This document shows, in pieces, positions 22,524 through 31,223 of a stretch of 38,657 nucleotides of DNA. This DNA comes from Candidatus Zixiibacteriota bacterium (lineage in GTDB: Bacteria > Zixibacteria > MSB-5A5 > GN15 > FEB-12). The notes beneath the pieces are model-generated. The model had not been told where the DNA came from and did not search any database. It was given only the letters and a program-made list of their open reading frames with translations. The first letter of the stretch is position 1. Every line of letters starts with the position of its first letter. The translations under genes and the position numbers were made by a program. The stretch spans positions 686,489-725,145 of the forward strand of contig CP070674.1 in NCBI GenBank assembly GCA_020351995.1, read 5' to 3'.

Positions 22524-23624
22524 ATGCAAAAAGCTAGAAGAGTGCTTCGCATAATAACTATCCTGGCCATACTTCTGTCGATTGGATGGCACCAGGGATT
22601 AACTTGCTCCACTTTCATTCTAAAAAGCGAAGCAGAGCTGGTTTTTGGCGGCAACCTCGATTTCTATACCAGCAGGGGACTGGTTATCGTAAACAAGCGG
22701 GGTGTGGCCAAATCGGCCTTTCTGGCCCCGCCGGAAACTCCGGTGAGCTGGGCTTCGAAATACGGCAGCATAACCTTTAATCAGGTCGGCCGCGAGTTCC
22801 CTTTTGGCGGACTGAACGAGAAAGGCCTGGTCATCCAGATGATGTGGCTGGAGGCCACGGATTATCCCCCTGTTGATGACCGGCCCGCGATTCAGGCCCT
22901 GCAGTGGATTCAGTACCAACTCGATAATTTCGCCACGGTCTCGGAAGTTCTCGAAAGTGAAAGCAAGCTCCGGATTTCCGCTCCCCAGGCGACGGCCAAA
23001 CTGCACTATCTCATAGGTGATGCTGGCGGTAAGGCCGCGACGATTGAGTTCATAGGCGGGAAACCGGTTTATCACACCGGCGAGAGTCTGCCGGTGGTGG
23101 CGCTGGCCAATAGCGCCTACGGCGATTGCCTGAGGTTCCACGATAGCCTTAGCCTGGAAGAAAGGACCGGATGTGTATCGTATAGTTCCGGGGATCGTTT
23201 TGTCAGAATCGCGAAGGCTATAGATGATTTCAATTCCGGGAATAATATCTCTGGCGTCAAACACGCCTTCGATATCCTCGAATCAGTCAAAGCACCCAGA
23301 CGGGGCAGCCACTGCACCGCGTGGAGCGTTGTATACGATGTCAAGAATATGCGGCTTTTCTTCAAGACTTTCGAGAATCCCGAGGTGAGGATTATCGAGT
23401 TTGACAACTTTGACTTTTCCTGTGCGTCGCCCGTGATGGTGTTGGATATGAATACCGATCTTACCGGCAGTTCCGATGAGTTTATTGAATATACTCCCGC
23501 CGTAAACGAAGAGCTCGTATCAAAAGTGATGACTGCGTATAAAGAATCGGGTTTTCTGAGCGAAGTCACCGATGAGGCTATTCAGTTGCTTGCGCACTAC
23601 CCTGATTATCTGAAGTGTCGATAG
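22524..23624 (+). CDS. Choloylglycine hydrolase / penicillin V acylase family protein
   Basis: A 366-residue exported Ntn hydrolase of the linear amide C-N hydrolase family. A signal-like segment (about residues 8-27) ends in GLTCSTF; cysteine 28 is the expected nucleophile, exposed by signal removal or autoprocessing. FGGNLDFY and FPFGGLNEKGLVIQMMWL match family elements. It would cleave amides such as conjugated bile salts, penicillin V or N-acyl homoserine lactones; the substrate cannot be told from sequence alone. AGGAAG lies shortly before the ATG. Confidence 0.9.
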   Translation: MQKARRVLRIITILAILLSIGWHQGLTCSTFILKSEAELVFGGNLDFYTSRGLVIVNKRGVAKSAFLAPPETPVSWASKYGSITFNQVGREFPFGGLNEKGLVIQMMWLEATDYPPVDDRPAIQALQWIQYQLDNFATVSEVLESESKLRISAPQATAKLHYLIGDAGGKAATIEFIGGKPVYHTGESLPVVALANSAYGDCLRFHDSLSLEERTGCVSYSSGDRFVRIAKAIDDFNSGNNISGVKHAFDILESVKAPRRGSHCTAWSVVYDVKNMRLFFKTFENPEVRIIEFDNFDFSCASPVMVLDMNTDLTGSSDEFIEYTPAVNEELVSKVMTAYKESGFLSEVTDEAIQLLAHYPDYLKCR

Positions 23625-23693
23625 CCTTTGGCAAGCTATCGAATGCTGCTTTATGCGCCTCGGGGCATCAGGTAAAAATGGTTCCGGCGTGAT

Positions 23694-23765
23694 CTAGTCC
23701 ACGGCTTCAAAAACTCCCCGGTCGGTCACCACTTTTCTGACGCCGTTGTCAACCCGTAAGTTCAT
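23694..23765 (-). CDS. Possible 23-residue ORF coupled to PD40 gene
   Basis: The ATG overlaps the TGA stop of the PD40 lipoprotein gene (ATGA). It encodes 23 residues, beginning MNLRVDNGVRKVV and ending DRGVFEAVD before TAG. The overlap suggests translational coupling. No domain was recognised, and no ribosome-binding site is apparent apart from the overlap. It could be the remnant C-terminus of a lost gene. Confidence 0.25.
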   Translation of the reverse strand: MNLRVDNGVRKVVTDRGVFEAVD

Positions 23766-24781
23766 TCGCGAGCTTTTTCACGCAATTGCCAGACGAAATC
23801 TGCATCCACCCAGTACAGGGTACCGGTGCCGTTTTTTGGGCTCTGGTATAGATTTATCAGTTCTTGGTAGGTCTTGCCCTTATAGGCCTCGGGTTCCCAC
23901 GTTATAAAGCTGGTGTAAAAAAGGAACTTTCCGTCGGCGGAAACGAAGGGGATGGTTTCACTCTCCGGGGAATTGACCGGGGCGCCAAGATTCACGCACC
24001 GTGACCATGTGCCGTCTTCTTCTCTAAAGCTGATATAAAGATCGCTCCTGCCAACACCACCGGGCCTGTTAGAGTGAAATACCAGGTAACTCTCGTCGGG
24101 TGCGACAAATGGCCCGCCTTCGTTGTATTCGGTGTTGATGTCGCCGGGCAGCTTCTGGGGCTGCCCATAAGAGCCGTTATCATATGCGGAAAAATAAATG
24201 TCGAAGTTCTGGCCGTCTTCAGACATCGATTGAAAGTAGATCATACCGCTTGAGGCTACGGCCGGGTTTATTTCTGGATTCCCGCTGTTGAGCGGAAAGC
24301 CCAGATGAATCGGATCTGACCAGTGTTCTCCCTTCTTTTCTACCCTCCAGATGTCATGGCTGGTGTTCTCGGCCGTACCACCGGGAAGCGGTCGAACTGA
24401 AGAGAAAAACAAACTATTTCCGTCGGGAGAAAAACAGGGTCGGTAGTCCGAATAAAAACCGGAGAAAGACGCTACCTCGGGAGACGACCAGACACCACCG
24501 ACACTTTTCAGGTGTATGATAACATAGTGCGGATACTTGTTATTCGCGGTTACGTAAAAACACTCGTCTCCAGAAGTCGAGATTGCGATTCCCAGTTCAT
24601 GATAACCTCGCGAAACAAGCCCGGGAGCGAACAGATCGGGTGTGGTGCTTGGCGCGGGCTGCCCCAGATAAGGTCCGCGCAGTTCCGGAGAAGATGTATT
24701 ATCGGCCTGTGACTTCCGCCGACAGGATATAGAGGTAGCGCAAATTACAGCCAATACCGTTATTAACAGTTGTACCCGCAT
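23762..24781 (-). CDS. PD40 (WD40-like) beta-propeller lipoprotein
   Basis: A 339-residue lipoprotein: the signal ends in ATSISC with the lipidated cysteine near residue 20. Repeated CFSPDGNSLFFSS-like motifs mark PD40/TolB-type propeller blades. GPYLGQPAPSTTPDLFAPGL at the mature start has a close counterpart in the divergent gene at 24971. Probably a periplasmic or surface binding protein; the ligand is unknown. GGAAGGA precedes the ATG at 24781, preferred over an in-frame start eight codons upstream. Its 3' end overlaps a possible 23-residue ORF. Confidence 0.87.
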   Translation of the reverse strand: MRVQLLITVLAVICATSISCRRKSQADNTSSPELRGPYLGQPAPSTTPDLFAPGLVSRGYHELGIAISTSGDECFYVTANNKYPHYVIIHLKSVGGVWSSPEVASFSGFYSDYRPCFSPDGNSLFFSSVRPLPGGTAENTSHDIWRVEKKGEHWSDPIHLGFPLNSGNPEINPAVASSGMIYFQSMSEDGQNFDIYFSAYDNGSYGQPQKLPGDINTEYNEGGPFVAPDESYLVFHSNRPGGVGRSDLYISFREEDGTWSRCVNLGAPVNSPESETIPFVSADGKFLFYTSFITWEPEAYKGKTYQELINLYQSPKNGTGTLYWVDADFVWQLREKARE

Positions 24782-24970
24782 ATAATTCCTTCCGTTTACA
24801 TACATATACGTAACCGGTCGCCGACCTTGCTCTCTTATTGTGGGGAAGAACGACTTTCAGTCGTCCGTGCTCGTTACAGTCAAAAACCAATGGCAACAAG
24901 GCATAGATAGCGGCGTATATTGTCTTATAGGCATGGTTATTCGAAAGCTTTGCTTGGAAAGGTAAGAACT

Positions 24971-25831
24971 ATGTTCGAATCTAGTTTGAGGGCCGTTTTG
25001 CGAGTGACACTTTCACTTGCCCTCATCGGTATCGGCGCCGCCCAGGAATCTCCAGTTCAGACAGGAGAGTATCTGGGACAGGTGCCACCTGACTCTATAC
25101 CGGAGATCTTTGCCCCCGGCATAATCTCGGTCGAAGGAAGGTATGAATATGGGCTGGCGGTATCGCCTGATGGCAATGAGATATTCTTCACGGCCGACGG
25201 TCCGGGTGACGGCCTGATGGTCATGCGTCAGGTCGACGGTGTCTGGACCAAACCCGAGGCGGCCAACCTGACCGGCAAAGGAATCTGGGAATTTGAGGCT
25301 TTCTATACGGTCGATGGCTCAAAGGTGTTCTTCTCGGCAATCGAGGAGGTTCGCAAGTCCAGAATATGGTATTCTGAAAGAGACACCACCGGCTGGACAT
25401 CAGCCACCATGCTGGAGTCACCGGTTAACTCGGTCGATGTATTCTGGGCCACCTTTACGAAAGACGGTACGATTTACTACACCGACATCAATCAAGGCAA
25501 GATATTCCGGTCGAAGCTCGTCGATGGCGCTTATAAGGTTACCGAAGATGTCGGCCTGCCCTTCGGGGTTCATCCTTTCATATCCCCTGACGAGAGTTTC
25601 ATACTGTTCAATGCCAAAGACGATTTATACATCACTTTTCGTCAGGACGACACTACCTGGGGTGAGCCGTTATCTCTGGGAGACCAGATAAACTCATCTT
25701 ATGGCGAAACATGCCCGTCGCTCTCACCGGATGGGAAATACATATTCTTCAGCAGGTACAACGAGCCGGAAGAGAAATCCAACATTTACTGGGTCAGCAG
25801 TAAGGTCATCGAAAAACTCAGGTCTTACTGA
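24971..25831 (+). CDS. PD40 (WD40-like) beta-propeller exported protein
   Basis: A 286-residue exported protein with a Sec signal (about residues 1-22, ending IGIGAAQ). The mature part starts with GEYLGQVPPDSIPEIFAPGI, the same block as in the divergent PD40 lipoprotein, and contains AVSPDGNEIFFTA, FISPDESFILF and SLSPDGKYIFFSR blade motifs. The two are divergent paralogues sharing a 189-base intergenic region, one lipidated and one not. AAAGG precedes ATG 24971; an upstream in-frame start would spoil the signal peptide. The 3' end overlaps the convergent ankyrin/MBL gene by seven bases. Confidence 0.87.
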   Translation: MFESSLRAVLRVTLSLALIGIGAAQESPVQTGEYLGQVPPDSIPEIFAPGIISVEGRYEYGLAVSPDGNEIFFTADGPGDGLMVMRQVDGVWTKPEAANLTGKGIWEFEAFYTVDGSKVFFSAIEEVRKSRIWYSERDTTGWTSATMLESPVNSVDVFWATFTKDGTIYYTDINQGKIFRSKLVDGAYKVTEDVGLPFGVHPFISPDESFILFNAKDDLYITFRQDDTTWGEPLSLGDQINSSYGETCPSLSPDGKYIFFSRYNEPEEKSNIYWVSSKVIEKLRSY

Positions 25832-27450
25832 AGCTGCTGACAACAATAATGAAAACTATCCCCGCTGTTTGCCGCGCAACCTATTTGACCCTGGTAGCCG
25901 CGCTCGCGAACCCAATCGGCATGCTTGAGAAACAGGTATTCGGCGTCGACCGCATGTTGCGGGAAATACACTTTTGGGCTCAGCTTCTGTAGTGCGTAGA
26001 GAGCTCCTTTGCGAACGGTCTCCGGTGTCCCCAGGCTGCATCCGGTGATAGGCAGAAAGGCAAGGTCTATTGGCTTGCCAAGGCTCGCCAGGTAATCGAT
26101 CTGGTCGGTATACTCCGCCTGCAGTTCGTCTTTGCCGTTAGAGTGATCACCGGCATGGAAAATTACCAGGCCGTCCACTTCAATCAGGAAACCGACACCG
26201 GCATCAGTAGCCGCAATGGTACTGATTTTTATCCCGTCGACAATGTGCTCGGTGCCCGGAGCGCTGTATAGGTAATCGGTCTCGGCTCTGGGCTCGTGGC
26301 CAAAGACATAGGTAATTTCGGGAATCACTTCCTGCCACTGGAGGATGTGAGAATCGTAGTGGTCACCGTGCTCATGAGACGAGAAAACCACAACATTCAA
26401 ATCCTTAATTTCATCCGGAACGATTCTGCCGTTGGACAGGGCGGGTACGTCCGGATTGCACGGAGGAATATAATAATCGAATATAAGTAGATGATTGGCC
26501 GTCTTGACGGCCCACCCCGAGTGCGAAAGATACCATACAACGGCATCCTTGGCATCGACTTCGCATGAGAGCATGTCGGTCTTTACAACCTCATCTTCCG
26601 GCTGACCCAGTTCCGCGCCGTGGCTCCGGAGCAAGGCTGCCACAGTCGGATTCGCGTAGCGTACGGCATAGTACAAAGGCTGTTTTCCCGCATTATCGAG
26701 TCTGGAAATGTCGGCCCCATAATCCAGAAATGCCCGTGCCATAGCCGAATCCCCTCTTATCGCGGCCATATGCAGGAAGCCGTAACCGTAGTTCGGGTCG
26801 ACATAATTCAGATCAGCTCCGAACTCCAGCAGGACACGGATGATCTCGGTGTTGCCGAAGTTGACCGCCCGAATGATCGGCATTGGGGCGCGTACCGGGT
26901 CCGGGGAAATATTTGCATCTATATCCTGTTCCAACAAATATCGGGTCATTTCGGGGTGACCACGAACAACCGCCAGGTGAAGCAGCGTGGAACCGTGTTC
27001 TGTTTGATCGTTAATATCGCCGCCCTTTTCGATAAGGTACGCAATCAGTTCAACGTTCCCGCACCTGGCCGCCGACAGCATGGGCGAATTATCATACCTG
27101 TCGCGATGGCTCACCGATGCACCCTTCTCGACAAGAAGCTGCGCGACCCCCAGATGTCCGAGCATGGCTGCGGAAATTAGGGGAGTACTGTTGTCGTTGT
27201 CGCCAGCGTCGATATCCGCACCTCGCTCAACAAGCAAGCGACTCATTTTCAGGTCACCGTAGTAGGCCGCGATATGAAGAGGTGTAGAGCCGTCGTTATC
27301 CCGTTGATTAATGAGGCCTGGGTCCTCGTCGAGCAGCCGGGTAACTGTTTCGATGTCTTCCGAGACCACTGCGTAGTGGATATCGTCGGCCATTGTGCTG
27401 ATACTAATCAGCATCGTCAAGACCGCTGCGATTATTGCCGTACGGGTCAT
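25825..27450 (-). CDS. Ankyrin-repeat / metallo-beta-lactamase-fold fusion
   Basis: A 541-residue protein with an N-terminal signal (about residues 1-21). Residues 25-285 hold about eight ankyrin repeats, for example DGSTPLHIAAYYGDLKMSRL. Residues 300-541 form an MBL-fold domain of the UlaG-like type: H359, H361, D363 and H364 in SSHEHGDHYDSH, then VIFHAGDHSNG and VYFPQHAVDAEY supplying further metal ligands. The fusion suggests ankyrin-guided recognition of a partner or substrate for the exported hydrolase. AGGAGG lies eight bases before the ATG, decisively over an upstream in-frame start. It overlaps the convergent PD40 gene by seven bases. Confidence 0.88.
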   Translation of the reverse strand: MTRTAIIAAVLTMLISISTMADDIHYAVVSEDIETVTRLLDEDPGLINQRDNDGSTPLHIAAYYGDLKMSRLLVERGADIDAGDNDNSTPLISAAMLGHLGVAQLLVEKGASVSHRDRYDNSPMLSAARCGNVELIAYLIEKGGDINDQTEHGSTLLHLAVVRGHPEMTRYLLEQDIDANISPDPVRAPMPIIRAVNFGNTEIIRVLLEFGADLNYVDPNYGYGFLHMAAIRGDSAMARAFLDYGADISRLDNAGKQPLYYAVRYANPTVAALLRSHGAELGQPEDEVVKTDMLSCEVDAKDAVVWYLSHSGWAVKTANHLLIFDYYIPPCNPDVPALSNGRIVPDEIKDLNVVVFSSHEHGDHYDSHILQWQEVIPEITYVFGHEPRAETDYLYSAPGTEHIVDGIKISTIAATDAGVGFLIEVDGLVIFHAGDHSNGKDELQAEYTDQIDYLASLGKPIDLAFLPITGCSLGTPETVRKGALYALQKLSPKVYFPQHAVDAEYLFLKHADWVRERGYQGQIGCAANSGDSFHYCCQQLQ

Positions 27451-27558
27451 TCTCTTACCTCCTGAGGAGTCTAGTGCGGCCGTTCGGCCAGCTGTCGTAG
27501 TCCTGCACAATTGTAATAAATGTATGTCTGGCGCACCAGTGCTCAATTGGCTACGGTA

Positions 27559-28584
27559 CTAATTCTGCAGGGAATACGAAACCAGCACCGCGCGACGATC
27601 TTGAAAGTACCCCGAAGCTTCAAAAAGCAGCACGCCTACCCGAGGAGCGAAATAAATCCTGCAATCCGAGTATATCCAGAAATTGCCGCTAAATTCGTAG
27701 ACCGTAGTAAATTCGCCGGCCGGTACGATAATAGATGTATCCGTAATAAGGCGGACATAACGGGTGTTGGCAATGTCGCCTTCCACCAGGCTGTAAAAGG
27801 TGTCGACCGCGTTTTCCGGCTCGATATAAAACAGCATAGGGTAGCTCCAGCAACTGCCGTAGGGCCGAAAAAACTCTCCGGACTGACGAAGATAGACCGA
27901 ATCTCTCCGGAGCATGATACTTGCGTCCCAGGAATACAGGAAGTCGGTGGCGTGCGAAAGCTGCCACCATGTGCCAAGAACATCCTGAAATTGATGCATT
28001 ACGGCGACATCATATGTTTCAGTGGTAATACTGCCGTTGACCCACACCGTATCGGCATAAGTCCAGCTGTTACCGGTTTCCAGCGGGAAGAAATCACCCG
28101 AAACCGCAGGTGGCAGCGTATCCGGTTCAATCAGTATAGTTGCGACATATTCGGAATCGGGAAACACCTGCCCGGCCTCCTCTCGCATCGGTGTTAGTTC
28201 AAGCAAGCTGAACTGATACCCCGCCAGGTGGACCGGAAGACCCGGCCGATCCTCACCGACCGAATCCGGAGGAACGGCATCAATCGGAAGTCGCATCCGG
28301 CCAATCTGGTCTGACAGGCTAAGCTCAATCTCGGCGAAGCCATTATCAATGTAGACCACTCCGTACACTTGGTCCTTGATAGGCACCCGCCAGTCCAAAA
28401 GCACTGAATCGAAATGTAGTGCGATAGATGTGTCGGGTATTACAGCGCTCTGGTGCCAAGCTAGCTGGACAGTATCTGGGCCGCCTAAATCGACCGGTTT
28501 TAGAGGTTTGTCGTTATTTGAACACGAAAGAAGGATGAACCAGTACAGTAATGGCATTATCAGCAAAGAACGGATTCGCAACAT
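27559..28584 (-). CDS. Lipoprotein of unknown function
   Basis: A 341-residue lipoprotein. The signal MLRIRSLLIMPLLYWF ends in ILLSCSNND with the lipidated cysteine near residue 21. The mature protein is rich in beta-strand stretches and aromatic residues, for example FFPLETGNSWTYADT and YVRLITDTSIIVPAGEF. The latter resembles repeats common in exported proteins of FCB bacteria, but no family was recognised. CAGGAG lies five bases before this ATG, so the longer in-frame start at 28728 is rejected. It sits 108 bases upstream of the ankyrin/MBL gene on the same strand. Confidence 0.78.
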   Translation of the reverse strand: MLRIRSLLIMPLLYWFILLSCSNNDKPLKPVDLGGPDTVQLAWHQSAVIPDTSIALHFDSVLLDWRVPIKDQVYGVVYIDNGFAEIELSLSDQIGRMRLPIDAVPPDSVGEDRPGLPVHLAGYQFSLLELTPMREEAGQVFPDSEYVATILIEPDTLPPAVSGDFFPLETGNSWTYADTVWVNGSITTETYDVAVMHQFQDVLGTWWQLSHATDFLYSWDASIMLRRDSVYLRQSGEFFRPYGSCWSYPMLFYIEPENAVDTFYSLVEGDIANTRYVRLITDTSIIVPAGEFTTVYEFSGNFWIYSDCRIYFAPRVGVLLFEASGYFQDRRAVLVSYSLQN

Positions 28585-28836
28585 AATCTCCTGAGCCTGT
28601 AGCATTTGAGACATCCCCGACAAAACGCGGGCACTGGGCTCGTTTTCGGGGAATGGAATATGCCTAAGTCTAATACGCTGGAAAGGAACCGCAAGTTGCG
28701 GTTGTACTGTGGCGTCGGTACGCGGCATCAGGGTTCGACAAGAGCCGTATAGGTTGACTGAACCTTTTTCTCACCACTGCGTATTTCAAGTAGAGAAAAT
28801 ACGCCGCTGTTTCTAGTCAAGGATTACGCTGGTACC

Positions 28837-30180
28837 ATGTTGAAAGCTAGGATACTGATAGCGCTGTGTGGCTTGAGTGCCCTTCTTTTGTTGTCGGTAG
28901 GCTGTGATAAGTCCGTAGAGAGCAAACCGGTCACTCCGACAGTGGTCTCCGAACCAGTCTTGGAGGCTGCAGTCGGGCAAGAATATACGTATGCCGTCGA
29001 CGCCGTCGCTGATCCGCCTCCAACCTACCGCCTGGATCAGGCTCCGGCGGGCATGACCATCGACGCAACAAGCGGTATTATCTCCTGGACACCTACACCC
29101 GAAAGCCCATTTGATTCGAGAGTAATAATCGTTGCAAGCAATTCTGCCGGAAGCGATTCACAGGGCTTTGTCATTCAGGTCGCCGGATTGGAGATCCAGG
29201 GCTGGGAAACCAGCGGCCTGGTGGGAGAGGATATCGACCCTGAAGCCATCCGCGCCGTGGCGAGCGATATCGAAGACGGTACTTACCCACAGATAAACAG
29301 CCTGGTCATCGTGAGAAACGGAAAGCTGGTTTTCGAGGAGTACTTCAACGGCAACATTCGCAACAGTGCCCACAACATCTACTCCGCCGAGAAATCTATC
29401 ACCTCGTGCCTGATGGGAATAGCTATCGACCAGGGTCTCGTGGTCGATGAAAACGAATTGCTTTATCCTTTTTTCCCTGAATACGAGACATTCGAAAACT
29501 GGTCGGCGTGGAAAGATCAGATCAGCCTCAAGCACCTCCATACCATGACCAGCGGCTTTGAGCTGGAAGGAGAAGACTACGATCTATGGGTCAATAATGT
29601 CGGTCCCAGGGACTGGATCAAGTTCTATCTTGACCTGCCCGTTGTCGCCGAGCCTGGAACAGCTGTCGACTACTCGAGTCTCAACGACCGCCTTGCTGGC
29701 CATGTGATAGAACGTCGCGCCCAGCTGCCGCTGCCTCAATTCGCGTTTGCCAATCTCTTTCAACCGCTCGGGATGACCTTTTACAATTGGAGTGCCTGGG
29801 ACCCCTTAAACTCCTCCATGATATCATCGCAACTGGCGCTGAGGCCGATCGACATGGCTAAGTTCGGCCAGATGTATATGGACGGGGGAGTGTGGCAGGG
29901 TAACCGGATAGTCGCCGAGGAATGGGTGACGCGTTCGACAGTTGCCTTCATTGGCAATTACGGTTACAACTGGTGGGTGTACCGATGGACAACGCCTGTC
30001 GGCGATATCGATACTTACTATGCTTTCGGTAACGGTGGTAACGGAATCTGGATCTTCGAGTCACTGCAGATGATTGTCGTGATGACCGGAGATTATTTTG
30101 TCCAGCCCGACTACTGGCAAAATCAGCAGCAAATTCTCAAGGAAAGAATCATCCCGGCCGCGGTCCTTGGCCCTCAATGA
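28837..30180 (+). CDS. Serine hydrolase (beta-lactamase family) lipoprotein with Ig-like domain
   Basis: A 447-residue lipoprotein (signal ending LSVGC, cysteine 23). Residues about 35-115 form a putative Ig domain of the He_PIG type (PAGMTIDATSGIISWTPT). The rest is a class C beta-lactamase/DD-peptidase-like domain: the SxxK motif SAEK lies in NIYSAEKSIT, and VDYSSLNDRLAG takes the place of the YxN motif with serine instead of asparagine. It probably hydrolyses peptides or esters in the periplasm. The ATG has no strong ribosome-binding site. The end is 20 bases before the LysE gene, so they may be co-transcribed. Confidence 0.88.
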   Translation: MLKARILIALCGLSALLLLSVGCDKSVESKPVTPTVVSEPVLEAAVGQEYTYAVDAVADPPPTYRLDQAPAGMTIDATSGIISWTPTPESPFDSRVIIVASNSAGSDSQGFVIQVAGLEIQGWETSGLVGEDIDPEAIRAVASDIEDGTYPQINSLVIVRNGKLVFEEYFNGNIRNSAHNIYSAEKSITSCLMGIAIDQGLVVDENELLYPFFPEYETFENWSAWKDQISLKHLHTMTSGFELEGEDYDLWVNNVGPRDWIKFYLDLPVVAEPGTAVDYSSLNDRLAGHVIERRAQLPLPQFAFANLFQPLGMTFYNWSAWDPLNSSMISSQLALRPIDMAKFGQMYMDGGVWQGNRIVAEEWVTRSTVAFIGNYGYNWWVYRWTTPVGDIDTYYAFGNGGNGIWIFESLQMIVVMTGDYFVQPDYWQNQQQILKERIIPAAVLGPQ

Positions 30181-30199
30181 TGGCGGCCATGAGGTTAAT

Positions 30200-30844
30200 A
30201 TGCTACCCCTGCCTGACACAACGTCACTTCTTCTTTTCGCCACGGCCAACTTCCTGGTCCTGATAGTGCCCGGACCGGCAGTTATGTACACCGTCACCCG
30301 GAGCCTCGACCAGGGCCGGAGAGCGGGATTGCTGTCGGTATATGGTCTCGCTCTGGGGACCTTTCCGCATGCCCTCGGCGTTGCGCTGGGTGTAGCCGGA
30401 CTCTTAGCCTCTTCAGTCATAGCCTTCGATTTCATGAGATACGCCGGGGCCGCTTACCTGGTGTACCTGGGTATTTGTCGTTTCCGGCAAAAGGGGAACG
30501 GCTCGGCGAGTGAAAGTGGAAGCTCGAAGAGCGGTATCGCTGCGTTTTGGGAAAGCTTTACTGTAGGAGTACTCAACCCAAAGTCCGTGCTATTCTTCTT
30601 GGCTTTTCTCCCTCAGTTCGTGGATCCCGCCCGCGGCAATCCATTAGTCCAGACTCTGCTGCTCTGGCTGATATCCCAGATTATGGCAGTGGGTGTGGGA
30701 AGCGCCTACGCCCTGGCAGCCGCCTGGCTTCGACAATGGCTGTTGAGGCGCGCGGCCAGGCCGGCCGCGGGTAATTACATCGCCGGAAGCATTTACGTGT
30801 TTCTCGGTTTAGCCCTGGCCGTCACCGGCTCGAGGTCGAGATGA
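30200..30844 (+). CDS. LysE/RhtB family exporter
   Basis: A 214-residue inner-membrane transporter with about six hydrophobic segments. FLVLIVPGPAVMYTVTRSLDQGRR is cut here only by length; its PGPAVMYTVTRSL part is the LysE/RhtB signature. GVLNPKSVLFFLAFLPQFVD carries the second conserved block. Members export amino acids such as lysine, threonine or homoserine lactones. AGG lies a few bases before ATG 30200; a longer frame starting at 30098 overlaps the previous gene and lacks support. It overlaps the next gene by four bases (ATGA). Confidence 0.9.
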   Translation: MLPLPDTTSLLLFATANFLVLIVPGPAVMYTVTRSLDQGRRAGLLSVYGLALGTFPHALGVALGVAGLLASSVIAFDFMRYAGAAYLVYLGICRFRQKGNGSASESGSSKSGIAAFWESFTVGVLNPKSVLFFLAFLPQFVDPARGNPLVQTLLLWLISQIMAVGVGSAYALAAAWLRQWLLRRAARPAAGNYIAGSIYVFLGLALAVTGSRSR

Positions 30845-31197
30845 AAAAGGTCATCGTTGTTATGATCGCCATCGTCGTCGGTCTGCTTCATTTCCTGACA
30901 GGCCCGCACTATCGCGGTCCCTTCCCGATCTTTGTCAATGGTTACCTGATCGATATCCTGCTGCCCTTTGCCATGTATCTGATCCTGGGTGTTGTTAGGC
31001 ACCCGATCATACACCGCCCCGTTACCAGGGCTGTGCTGGTATTCATGGTTGGAGCCACCACAGAGACCCTGCAGTATTTCGGAGTGCCGATCTTCGGCCG
31101 GACATTTGATCCGTTGGACTACCTGATGTTCGCTGTTGGCATCTGCCTGGCGGCAGTTTTCGAGCGAATTGTACTGCCTCGATTATTACAAAACTAA
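30841..31197 (+). CDS. VanZ-like small membrane protein
   Basis: A 118-residue protein with four membrane segments (about residues 3-20, 33-52, 62-76 and 92-110). ETLQYFGVPIFGRTFDPLDYL resembles the VanZ signature E..Q.F.P.R.fd..D. The role is unknown; VanZ gives low-level teicoplanin resistance in enterococci, but most family members have no known function. ATGA overlap with the LysE gene shows that it is in the same operon. Confidence 0.68.
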   Translation: MKKVIVVMIAIVVGLLHFLTGPHYRGPFPIFVNGYLIDILLPFAMYLILGVVRHPIIHRPVTRAVLVFMVGATTETLQYFGVPIFGRTFDPLDYLMFAVGICLAAVFERIVLPRLLQN

Positions 31198-31223
31198 CCG
31201 GCCAGGGATGGTAAGATAACATG

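Noticed and set aside
30098-30199. Longer start for the LysE-type gene
   Set aside because: The extension overlaps the preceding gene, is basic and hydrophilic, and lacks a ribosome-binding site; the transporter signature starts at 30200.
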